Shown here: positions 35,317-43,325 of the stretch, piece after piece | Layout: the number at the start of each line of letters is the position of its first letter | Position numbering within the stretch: the stretch's first letter is position 1 | Assembly: GCF_019801175.1 (NCBI RefSeq) | Contig: NZ_JAHVJR010000001.1 | Span: 682,001 to 746,000, forward strand | Direction: 5' to 3' | Length of the DNA: 64,000 nt | Source: Vannielia litorea | GTDB taxonomy: Bacteria; Pseudomonadota; Alphaproteobacteria; Rhodobacterales; Rhodobacteraceae | Position numbers and translations under genes: made by a program | The notes under the pieces: model-generated | The model's database searches: none | The model's input: only the letters and a program-made list of their open reading frames with translations | What the model was told of the DNA's origin: nothing

Positions 35317-37056
35317 ATGTTCGAACGACATCACGTGGAGGAAATCGCGCAGGTTTTGGATGGCCGGGCCACCGGGCGTGACAGTTATGTCGATGCGTCC
35401 TGGCGGCGCTGCGTCGAGCTTTACGGCATGGACCCCGCGCGCGCCGAGCCCGCGCATATCGTAACCGATGCCGAGCTTCGGACCCATCGCGATCAGGCCG
35501 AGTGGATGATCGGCGCGGCCCGTGCCAGCCTGCAAAACCTCTTCCGACAGGTCGCGGGGCAGAATTACGTCCTGCTGCTGACCGATGCCAAAGGCGTCTG
35601 CGTCGACTTCTTTGGCGACAGTCTCTTCGCCGATGAGTTGCGCGGGGCCGGCCTTTATCTGGGGTCGAACTGGTCCGAGGATCTTGCCGGAACCTGCGGC
35701 GTGGGTGCCTGCATCGTAACGGGCGAGCCGGTCACGGTTCATCAGGATGATCACTTCGGCAACGCGCATACCGCGCTGTCCTGCACCTCCGCGCCGATCT
35801 ACGACAGCCTTGGTCAGATGGCGGCGGTGCTCGACATCTCGCTGCTACGGTCACCCTCGCCGAAGAGCAGCCAGAACCTCGCCATGTCGCTCGTGACCGC
35901 GGCCGCGCGGCGGGTCGAAATGGCCAACTTGATGGCGGCGAGCCGCCGCGAATGGGTGCTGCGGTTTTCGTCCAGTCCGGAGTTTCTTGACGTGGACCCG
36001 GAAGGCGCGTTGGCCCTCGACGGATCGGGCCGGGTGATCGGTGCGACCCATGCGGCCACGCGAATGCTCTCGCGCGAGGGCAGCCTGATCGGAGAGCGGA
36101 TCGACAGTCTGCTGGGGATCAGCGTCGATGATCTGCCCGACCTCATGCGTGACCGTCCGACGGAGGACCGCGTGGTCGCTCTGGGCGATGGCGGTGCGGT
36201 CTTCGGTCACGCGATTGCACCGCAGGCCCCGCGCCGCCCTCAGGGGGCGGTAATCACGCGCGCCGGCATAGGGGTCGTGACCGGGCTCGCGGGCAGCGAT
36301 CCCGTTATGGAGCGGCTCCTGTCTCGGGCGGAGCGGCTGGCGGCCACATCCGTGCCGCTCGTGGTCAGCGGTGAGAGTGGTAGCGGCAAGACCAAGCTCG
36401 CCCGTGCGCTGCACATGGCCTCCGGCCGCGGTGGCTTTCTGACAGTGGAGTGTGCCGGGCTGGAGGCGGGCGAGTTAGCCCGGCTGATCGCTTCGCAGCC
36501 CGGCAAAGCGACGCTGCTGCTTCGACGGATCGAGGATCTTTCCGCAAGTGCCGCCCGCGCCTTGCCCCGGCTTCTCGATGCGCACCCCGAGCTGCGCCCG
36601 ATCAGCACGAGCGGCCTGACGCCCAGTGATCTGATGTCTCACGAGTCTCTGCCTCCAGCGCTCTATCACCGGCTCGCCGGGGCGGTGTGCGAACTGCCGC
36701 CGCTGCGCGAGCGGCAGGATCTGGGCTGGCTGATCGAGCGGCTGCTGCGGCGGCGCTGCGGCGGCGAGTGGCGGCTTACGCCTTCGGCCCGCGCCGAGCT
36801 GATGGCCCGTGACTGGCCCGGCAACCTGCGCGAGCTGGGCAATGTGCTCGACGTGGCCTGCGCGATGGCAGAAGGCAACGTCATCGACCTGCCGGATCTG
36901 CCCCCGCCACCTCAACCAACTGAGGCGGAGCCGGACCTCGAGGCCGTGCTCGACGCCTGCAACTGGAACATGGCCCGCGCCGCCCGCAGGCTGGGGGTGA
37001 ACCGCTCGACGGTTCTGCGCCGCGTCCGCAAGGAAGGGTTGCGCGCGCCCGGCTGA
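35317..37056 (+). CDS. AcoR-like GAF/AAA+/Fis regulator lacking sigma-54 contact motif
   Basis: 579 aa, ATG nine bases behind AGGAG. The N-terminal GAF-type sensor (about 60-230, with DLAGTCGVGACIVTGEPVTVHQDDHF) is that of acetoin/glycerol regulators. The AAA+ domain has Walker A GESGSGKT at 352-359, but Walker B reads TLLLRRIEDL (399-408) where the family has TLFLDEIGDM, and the GAFTGA loop is missing altogether. The C-terminal Fis-type HTH (MARAARRLGVNRSTVLRRVRK) is intact. It can therefore bind DNA but probably not remodel sigma-54 holoenzyme; it may act with sigma-70 or as a repressor. Likely controls the two enzyme genes downstream. Confidence 0.88.
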   Translation: MFERHHVEEIAQVLDGRATGRDSYVDASWRRCVELYGMDPARAEPAHIVTDAELRTHRDQAEWMIGAARASLQNLFRQVAGQNYVLLLTDAKGVCVDFFGDSLFADELRGAGLYLGSNWSEDLAGTCGVGACIVTGEPVTVHQDDHFGNAHTALSCTSAPIYDSLGQMAAVLDISLLRSPSPKSSQNLAMSLVTAAARRVEMANLMAASRREWVLRFSSSPEFLDVDPEGALALDGSGRVIGATHAATRMLSREGSLIGERIDSLLGISVDDLPDLMRDRPTEDRVVALGDGGAVFGHAIAPQAPRRPQGAVITRAGIGVVTGLAGSDPVMERLLSRAERLAATSVPLVVSGESGSGKTKLARALHMASGRGGFLTVECAGLEAGELARLIASQPGKATLLLRRIEDLSASAARALPRLLDAHPELRPISTSGLTPSDLMSHESLPPALYHRLAGAVCELPPLRERQDLGWLIERLLRRRCGGEWRLTPSARAELMARDWPGNLRELGNVLDVACAMAEGNVIDLPDLPPPPQPTEAEPDLEAVLDACNWNMARAARRLGVNRSTVLRRVRKEGLRAPG

Positions 37057-37059
37057 GCC

Positions 37060-37083
37060 GTTGCACGGCGTTGCGTTTGCAAC
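37060..37083. promoter_or_regulatory. Inverted repeat, candidate operator for the AcoR-like regulator
   Basis: GTTGCA-N12-TGCAAC directly after the regulator stop and 114 bases upstream of the monooxygenase gene. Perfect 6-bp arms one and a half to two turns apart, fitting a Fis-type dimer site. Confidence 0.45.
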
Positions 37084-37196
37084 ATGCTGCACTGCCGCAA
37101 GCTCAAAGACAGTGAAAATCGCCAGATTGTCGTGGTCGGGCGGTATGCACGCTCGTCACACTCTCCTCATCACATTGCCTATGAGGAGGATACGCA

Positions 37197-38996
37197 ATGC
37201 TCGACTCGACCGTCACCGCCGAGGTGCAGGACATGCTCGACAGCCTGAACGCCGCCCTGGAGGAGGGGGACGCGCAGGCCGCCAGCGCTCTTTTTGCGAC
37301 CGACAGCTATTGGCGCGACCTGATCGCCGTCACCTGGAACCTGAAGACCGTGGAAGGGCCTGCCGAAGTGCAGGACATGCTCGCGGCGCAACTCAAGCAC
37401 ACAAAGCCGGGCGGCTTCGCCATCCAGGAGGGCGAGTTGCCCGGCGAGGATGGCGGCGTCATCACCGCCTGGATCACCTTCGAAACCGCCGCAGGCCGCG
37501 GCTGGGGGCTGATGCGCCTCAAGGACGGCCGCATCTGGACGCTGCTCACCGCGATGCAGGAGCTGAAGGGCTTCGAGGAAAACCGTGGTACGCGCCGCCC
37601 GATGGGGGCCGAACACGGTGCCGCGAAGAACCGCAAGTCTTGGAAGGAAAATCGCGAGGCCGAAGCGGCCGAGCTTGGCTATACCGATCAGCCCTACACC
37701 GTCATCATCGGCGGCGGGCAGGGGGGCATCGCGCTTGGCGCACGGCTCCGGCAGCTCGGCGTGCCGACCATCGTGCTCGACAAGCACGACCGGCCCGGCG
37801 ACCAGTGGCGCTCGCGGTACAAGTCGCTCTGCCTGCACGACCCGATCTGGTACGACCATCTGCCCTACATCAAGTTCCCCGACAACTGGCCGGTCTTCAC
37901 GCCAAAGGACAAGGTCGGCGACTGGCTCGAGATGTACACCAAGGTCATGGAGATCAACTACTGGACCCGGTCCGAGGTGCAGAAGGCGAGCTTCGACGAG
38001 GCCAGCGGCACATGGGAGGTGAAGGTCAATCGGGACGGCGAGGAGGTTGTGCTGCGCCCGACGCAGCTGGTGCTGGCTACCGGCATGTCGGGCAAGGCCA
38101 ATATCCCGTCCTTCCCGGGCATGGAGAGCTTCAAGGGCACGATCCAGCACTCTTCGCAGCACGAGGGGCCGGATGCGTGGACCGGAAAGAAGGTGGTGGT
38201 CGTCGGCTCAAACAACTCGGCGCATGACATCTGCGCCGCGCTTTGGGAGGCGGATGCCGATGTGACCATGGTGCAGCGTAGCTCGACCCACATCGTGCGC
38301 TCCGACACGCTGATGGATATCGGCCTCGGTGCGCTTTACTCCGAGGAGGCGGTGGCCGGAGGGATGACGACGGAGAAGGCCGACATGGTCTTTGCCTCGC
38401 TGCCCTACCGGATCATGCACGAGTTCCAGATCCCGCTCTACGACCAGATGAGGGAGCGCGACGCGGAGTTCTACGCCGGGCTCGAAAAGGCTGGCTTCGA
38501 CCTCGACTGGGGCGATGACGGCTCGGGCCTGTTCATGAAGTACCTGCGCCGCGGCTCGGGCTATTACATCGACGTGGGCGCCAGCCAGCTGATCATCGAC
38601 GGCGAGGTGAAGCTGGTGAAAGGGCAGGTCGAGCGGTTCGACGAAACAGGCGTGGTGCTGGCCGATGGCACACACCTCGATGCCGATCTTGTGGTCATGG
38701 CCACCGGCTACGGCAGCATGAACGGCTGGGCCGCCGATCTCATCAGCCAGGAGGTGGCCGACAAGGTCGGCAAGGTCTGGGGCCTCGGCTCCGACACCAC
38801 CAAGGACCCCGGCCCCTGGGAGGGCGAGCAGCGCAACATGTGGAAGCCGACCCAGCAGCAAAACCTCTGGTTCCACGGCGGCAACCTGCACCAGTCGCGG
38901 CATTATTCGCTGTATCTCGCGTTGCAACTGAAGGCCCGCATGGAGGGGCTCGAGACCCCGGTCTACGGCCTGCAGGAGGTTCATCACCTGTCGTGA
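37197..38996 (+). CDS. Flavin-dependent monooxygenase with N-terminal SnoaL-like domain
   Basis: 599 aa, ATG behind GAGGAGGAT. Residues 1-130 are a SnoaL/NTF2-like fold (VQDMLDSLNAALEEGDAQAASALFATDSYWRDL), then a flavin-containing/Baeyer-Villiger-like monooxygenase: FAD Rossmann GGGQGG at 172-177, second dinucleotide site VVVVGSNNSAHDI at about 331, and VVMATGYGSMNGW. Family members oxidise ketones, amines or sulfides with NADPH and O2. The fused small domain may shape the substrate site. Sits between an acetoin-type regulator and a butanediol-type dehydrogenase, so a small ketone or diol is a plausible substrate (inference). Confidence 0.88.
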   Translation: MLDSTVTAEVQDMLDSLNAALEEGDAQAASALFATDSYWRDLIAVTWNLKTVEGPAEVQDMLAAQLKHTKPGGFAIQEGELPGEDGGVITAWITFETAAGRGWGLMRLKDGRIWTLLTAMQELKGFEENRGTRRPMGAEHGAAKNRKSWKENREAEAAELGYTDQPYTVIIGGGQGGIALGARLRQLGVPTIVLDKHDRPGDQWRSRYKSLCLHDPIWYDHLPYIKFPDNWPVFTPKDKVGDWLEMYTKVMEINYWTRSEVQKASFDEASGTWEVKVNRDGEEVVLRPTQLVLATGMSGKANIPSFPGMESFKGTIQHSSQHEGPDAWTGKKVVVVGSNNSAHDICAALWEADADVTMVQRSSTHIVRSDTLMDIGLGALYSEEAVAGGMTTEKADMVFASLPYRIMHEFQIPLYDQMRERDAEFYAGLEKAGFDLDWGDDGSGLFMKYLRRGSGYYIDVGASQLIIDGEVKLVKGQVERFDETGVVLADGTHLDADLVVMATGYGSMNGWAADLISQEVADKVGKVWGLGSDTTKDPGPWEGEQRNMWKPTQQQNLWFHGGNLHQSRHYSLYLALQLKARMEGLETPVYGLQEVHHLS

Positions 38997-39030
38997 TGCC
39001 TAAATCGGCGCGCCGTCACTGGCACGCTGC

Positions 39031-39058
39031 GCGCCCGGTATGTCCTCCTGCCGGGCGC
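39031..39058. repeat. Intercistronic hairpin
   Basis: GCGCCCGG / CCGGGCGC, 8-bp stem with a 12-nt loop between the monooxygenase and dehydrogenase genes, no T-tract. May tune relative expression in a shared transcript. Confidence 0.4.
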
Positions 39059-39084
39059 ATCCATTCTGACATCGGAGAAAAGAC

Positions 39085-40137
39085 ATGAAAGCAGCACGTT
39101 GGCATGGCGTGAAGGATATTCGCGTTGAAGACGTTCCGGAGCCGAAGCCGGGCAAGGGCGAGGTGAAGGTCAAGGTGGCGTGGACCGGGATCTGTGGCAG
39201 CGACCTGCACGAATATCTCGCCGGGCCGATCTTCGTGCCTGTGGACGAAGACCACCCCCTGAGCCACGACAAGGCGCCGATCACCATGGGCCATGAGTAT
39301 TGTGGCACGGTCGCCGAACTCGGCGAAGGTGTCACCGGCCTTTCGGTTGGCGACCGTGTCGCGATCGAGCCCATCTTCGCCTGCGGGGCCTGCCCGGCCT
39401 GCCTCGAAGGCAAGTACAACCTGTGCGACAGCCTCGGTTTCGTCGGCCTGTCCGGCGGCCATGGCGGCTTTGCCGCTCACAGCGTCGTGCCCGCGCGCAT
39501 GGTTCACAAGATGCCTGATGGGCTGTCGATGGAACAGGGCGCGCTCGTGGAGCCTGCGGCTGTCGCCCTGCACGCCGTGCGCCTGTCGCGGATCAAGGCC
39601 GGTGACAAGGCCGCCGTCTTTGGCGCCGGTCCGATCGGGCTATTGGTGGTGGAGTCACTGCGCGTGGCCGGTGCCTCCGAGATCCACGTTGTCGAGCCTT
39701 CGGAAGTCCGGCGGCAGAAGGCGCTGGAGCTAGGCGCAACCTCGGTGATCGATCCTACGGCGACTGACGCTGTGGCCCAAATCCGCGACGCCACCAGCGG
39801 TGTTCACGTTGCCTTCGAGGTGACCGGTGTGCCCCAGGTCCTGCCTCAATGCATCGAAGCCACCCGCCACGAGGGGCAGGTTCTGGTCGTTTCGATCTGG
39901 GAGCAGGAAGCCTCCTTCCAGCCCAACACCGTCGTTCTGAAGGAACGCCAGCTGCAGGGCACCATCGCCTACCGCAACGTCTATCCAGCGGTGATGGCCC
40001 TCATGACCCAGGGCTACTTCAACGCCGACCAACTGGTCACGAAGCGGATTGCGCTGGAGGACATCGTTGCCGAAGGCTTCGACGCACTGGTCGCGGAGAA
40101 GTCCCACGTGAAGATCCTCGTTGAGGCGCCGGACTGA
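39085..40137 (+). CDS. Zinc-dependent 2,3-butanediol/sorbitol-type dehydrogenase
   Basis: 350 aa, ATG behind GGAGAAAAG. A medium-chain dehydrogenase: catalytic zinc site from Cys in GICGSDLHEY and GHE, structural zinc from CGACPACLEGKYNLC, NAD(P) fold VFGAGPIGLLVVES. The extra PIFVPVDEDHPLSHDKAPIT insertion before GHE is characteristic of (R,R)-butanediol dehydrogenases. It would interconvert diols and acetoin-like ketones. Fits the AcoR-type regulator two genes upstream; 88 bases behind the monooxygenase, probably one operon. Confidence 0.9.
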   Translation: MKAARWHGVKDIRVEDVPEPKPGKGEVKVKVAWTGICGSDLHEYLAGPIFVPVDEDHPLSHDKAPITMGHEYCGTVAELGEGVTGLSVGDRVAIEPIFACGACPACLEGKYNLCDSLGFVGLSGGHGGFAAHSVVPARMVHKMPDGLSMEQGALVEPAAVALHAVRLSRIKAGDKAAVFGAGPIGLLVVESLRVAGASEIHVVEPSEVRRQKALELGATSVIDPTATDAVAQIRDATSGVHVAFEVTGVPQVLPQCIEATRHEGQVLVVSIWEQEASFQPNTVVLKERQLQGTIAYRNVYPAVMALMTQGYFNADQLVTKRIALEDIVAEGFDALVAEKSHVKILVEAPD

Positions 40138-40214
40138 TGCCTCCGAGGGGAGCTGGCCGCCGGTGCGCAGACTTACTGCCCACCGGCCGCTGACCCGTGC
40201 CCGTTGCACACAAG

Positions 40215-40233
40215 CCACAGCGTTTTACTGTGG
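40215..40233. promoter_or_regulatory. Inverted repeat upstream of the first TonB receptor
   Basis: CCACAG-N7-CTGTGG, 118 bases before the receptor start. Could be an operator or the end hairpin of the dehydrogenase transcript; no T-tract. Confidence 0.35.
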
Positions 40234-40350
40234 ATTACCTGACTTGTCCGGTCTCTGGACTCTGCCGCGGAAGGGAGTATCCAGCGCCATAGCGAGCGAG
40301 GGCATATGCTCAAGCCAGTGAGCAAATGCCCAACGCCCGCGAGGTCCCCC

Positions 40351-42438
40351 ATGCAAACGAAACGTCGTTCAATCCTGCTCACCGGCGCGAGCGTGATTGC
40401 CCTTCTTCCTGCCGCTCTTGCCGCTCAAGACGTGATCGACCTCGAGGCGATCGTCATCACGGCCACCACCGACGAGACCACGCAGGCCGATGGCTACGTC
40501 GCCAGTTACAACCAGTCTGCCACCAAATCCGACACGCCGGTTGGTGAAACGCCGCAGTCCGTCTCGGTCGTCACCGCGCAGCAGATCGAGGATCAGGGGG
40601 CCGAGACCCTCGGGCAGGCCCTGCGCTACAGCCCCGGCGTTCTGGGCGATCCCTACGGTGTCGATCCGCGCTTCGACAGCCCGACCATTCGCGGCTTCGA
40701 GGCGCGCGGCTCGCAATACGTGAACGGGCTGCGCCAGCTGCGCTACATGGGCGCCCCGGCCTATGAAACCTTTGCGCTGCAGCAGGTTGAGGTGCTGAAC
40801 GGCCCCAACTCTTCTCTCTACGGCGCGGGCTCGCCTGCAGGCATCATCAACCAGGTGCAGAAGCGGGCGCAGGCCTTCGACTTCGGCGAGATCGGGGCCG
40901 GGGTGGATGACAACGGGTCGGGCCAGCTCTTCTTCGACTGGAACCGGGCTGTGAGCGATACGCTCGCCTTCCGGCTGACCGGCATCGGCAAGGACTACAA
41001 GAGCCAGGTCGAGGCGGTCGGCCTCGAGCGCGGCTATCTCGGCCTCGCCGCCCGCTGGACACCGACCGACCGCACCACCGTGGACTTCATCGCCTCCTAT
41101 ACCGAAGACGCGCCGGTTTCGCCTCCGGGTGTTCCCTTCGCGCTGACAGGGCAGGGGAACGACGAGTATCTCCGCGAGCTCTACACCGGCGAGGAAGACT
41201 GGGACGACCACGACCGCAAGATCTTCAACCTCGGGTACGAGCTGAGCCACGAGCTCGACAACGGCTGGACCTTCTCCCAGGGTTTCCGCTACGAGAAATT
41301 CGATTGGGAGTACTACGGCCACTACGTGAGCGGCACCGCCAATGGCGACACCGAGATCACCCGGGGCGCGAACTACCAGCTTGAGAACACCACCGGCCTG
41401 AGCCTCGACTCGCGGTTTGCGGGCGAAGTCGTGACTGGCAACGTGACCCACAAGCTGCTCTTCGGTCTCGACCTGCGCAAGTACGATGCAGAGACGACCA
41501 CCGAATTCTACTACGGGACCAACCTGAACTGGCAGGATCCTGTCTATGGCGGCGTTCCGAACGGTGCGGCTTGGTACACAAGCACGCCCGAGGTGACCCA
41601 GACCCAAGTAGGCCTCTATGCGCAGGATGAGATCATCGCCGGCCCGTGGCGCGGCTCTCTGGCGCTGCGTTACGACTGGTCGAAGCAGGAAGGCACCACC
41701 TATACCAACTTCGCCGGGCCTGGCGTGATCGATCAGGAAGACGAGGCGCTTTCGGGCCGTGCCGGGCTGGGCTACGAGATTGCGCCGGGCACGCTGGTTT
41801 ATGCAAACTACTCCACCTCTTTCGATCCGGAGATCGGCGTCGATGGCGATGGCAACCAGCTGAAGCCGACCACCGGCAAGCAATGGGAGCTTGGCGTCAA
41901 GTACCAGCCCGAGGGGTACAACGCGCTCTTCACCGCCGCGATCTACGATCTGCAGCAGGAGAACCTGACCATCAACCTCGGCGGTGCCCAAGGCCGGCGG
42001 CAAGTGGGCGAGGTCAAATCCTTCGGCATCGAGCTGGGCGCGGTGGGCGAGCTGGCCAATGGCATGAACCTGCGTGCCAGCTACGCCTACAACGAGACCG
42101 AGCAGCTTGACCCGAGCGGGGCGAATGACGGCAACGAGATGCCCAACGCGCCGCGCCACTTGGCCAGCCTCTGGCTCGACAAGGACTTCGCCAATGGTGT
42201 CCGCGTCGGCGGCGGGCTGCGTTACATCGGCGAGCGCAAGGGCGATCTGGCCAACAACTTCACGATGGACCCGGTGACCCTGGTCGACGTGGCGGTGGGC
42301 TACAGCCGCGACAACATGGAAGCCTCGCTGAACATCGAGAACCTCACCGACGAGGTCTATCTCTCCAACTGCGGCTCCTTTGGGTGCTACTATGGCGAGG
42401 GCCGGACGATCTCGGCCAAAGTCAGCTACAAGTGGTAG
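40351..42438 (+). CDS. TonB-dependent ferric-siderophore receptor 1
   Basis: 695 aa from the ATG at 40351 (GAGGTC upstream); an earlier in-frame start at 40306 lacks a signal-like N-terminus. Signal peptide MQTKRRSILLTGASVIALLPAALA, then plug domain (VGETPQSVSVVTAQQIEDQGAETLGQALRYSPGV, IRGFEARGSQYVNGL, VEVLNGPNSSLYGAGSPAGIIN) and a 22-strand-type barrel ending in KVSYKW with a terminal aromatic. Resembles FhuA/FpvA-type receptors for hydroxamate or mixed siderophores. First gene of a five-part system with the binding protein, permease and ATPase that follow. Confidence 0.92.
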   Translation: MQTKRRSILLTGASVIALLPAALAAQDVIDLEAIVITATTDETTQADGYVASYNQSATKSDTPVGETPQSVSVVTAQQIEDQGAETLGQALRYSPGVLGDPYGVDPRFDSPTIRGFEARGSQYVNGLRQLRYMGAPAYETFALQQVEVLNGPNSSLYGAGSPAGIINQVQKRAQAFDFGEIGAGVDDNGSGQLFFDWNRAVSDTLAFRLTGIGKDYKSQVEAVGLERGYLGLAARWTPTDRTTVDFIASYTEDAPVSPPGVPFALTGQGNDEYLRELYTGEEDWDDHDRKIFNLGYELSHELDNGWTFSQGFRYEKFDWEYYGHYVSGTANGDTEITRGANYQLENTTGLSLDSRFAGEVVTGNVTHKLLFGLDLRKYDAETTTEFYYGTNLNWQDPVYGGVPNGAAWYTSTPEVTQTQVGLYAQDEIIAGPWRGSLALRYDWSKQEGTTYTNFAGPGVIDQEDEALSGRAGLGYEIAPGTLVYANYSTSFDPEIGVDGDGNQLKPTTGKQWELGVKYQPEGYNALFTAAIYDLQQENLTINLGGAQGRRQVGEVKSFGIELGAVGELANGMNLRASYAYNETEQLDPSGANDGNEMPNAPRHLASLWLDKDFANGVRVGGGLRYIGERKGDLANNFTMDPVTLVDVAVGYSRDNMEASLNIENLTDEVYLSNCGSFGCYYGEGRTISAKVSYKW

Positions 42439-43325
42439 GGGGCGGCGCCCCCACGCGACGCAGCTTTATCGTCGCCGGCCTTGCGCTGGCGGCGGTTTCA
42501 TCTGTGCGGGCCGCGCCGGTCGGGCCGCGCCTTGCGGCCATCGACTGGGCGATGCTGGAGACGGCAATCGCCCTTGGTCACATGCCGGTGGCCGCCTGCG
42601 AGCTGATCCGCTTTCGGGTGGATTCGCCCGAGCCTCCGGTGCCGGAGGAGGTGGTGGACCTCGGTTTGCGCGGGGCACCGAATTTCGAACTGCTGCAACT
42701 GGTCCGGCCCGACCTGATCCTGAACTCGCCCTATTACACCCGCTACGAGGCGCGGCTCAGCCAACTGGCGCCGGTGCTCAACCTGCCGTTCTACACCCGT
42801 GGCGAGCCGCCGTTGCCCAAGGTCATGGCCGCCCTGCATGATCTGGCCGGGGCCATAGATGACCCGTCGGCGGCGACACGCGCCGAGGCTGCGGCCGAGG
42901 AGGAGCTCTCACGGATCGCCACCGCCGTTGCCCCGTTTTCCGACCGGCCGCTCTGCCTCATCAACATCGGCGATGCGCGCCACCTGCGCGCCTTCGGGTT
43001 CGACAGCCTCTTTGGCTCGGTCGCCGCGCGCCTCGGACTGGCGAACGCTTGGGAGGGGCAGACGCGCTTCAGCTTTCTGGCGCCGGTGCCGATCGAGCAA
43101 TTGGCCACCATGCCCGAGGCGCGGGTGGTGATCGTGGGCAATGTGCCGGTGCAGGCACGGCGTAGCTTGGCGCGGGCAAAGCTCTGGCAGGCCCTTCCTG
43201 CGGTGGCCGAAGGGCGGGTGTATCAGGTGCCCGAGGTCAATGCCTTTGGCGGCTTGCCCTCGGCCCTGAGGTTTGCACGGCTGCTGGAGGCGGCGCTCAC
43301 CCGCCCGCCCGAGGTGCAGCTGTGA
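42432..43325 (+). CDS. Siderophore ABC transporter binding protein 1 (FhuD-like, Tat-exported)
   Basis: 297 aa starting at a GTG that overlaps the receptor stop by seven bases. TRRSFIVAGLALAAVSSVRA is a twin-arginine signal. The body is a class III binding protein: LLQLVRPDLILNSPYYTRYEARLSQLAPV and LATMPEARVVIVGN. It delivers Fe-siderophore from the periplasm to the permease. Overlaps the permease start (GTGA), so the genes are translationally coupled. Confidence 0.9.
   Translation: MVGGGAPTRRSFIVAGLALAAVSSVRAAPVGPRLAAIDWAMLETAIALGHMPVAACELIRFRVDSPEPPVPEEVVDLGLRGAPNFELLQLVRPDLILNSPYYTRYEARLSQLAPVLNLPFYTRGEPPLPKVMAALHDLAGAIDDPSAATRAEAAAEEELSRIATAVAPFSDRPLCLINIGDARHLRAFGFDSLFGSVAARLGLANAWEGQTRFSFLAPVPIEQLATMPEARVVIVGNVPVQARRSLARAKLWQALPAVAEGRVYQVPEVNAFGGLPSALRFARLLEAALTRPPEVQL

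Noticed and set aside
34957..35769. Long minus-strand frame overlapping the AcoR-like gene
   Set aside because: Most of it is antisense to the GAF domain coding region, a common artefact of GC-rich codon use.
37110..37180. Sigma-54 promoter before the monooxygenase
   Set aside because: The best TGG...TGCA pair has one base too many between the GG and GC elements.
40369..42159. 596-aa antisense frame under TonB receptor 1, and similar long antisense frames under other genes
   Set aside because: Products of GC-rich third positions; the opposite strands carry clear known families with ribosome sites.
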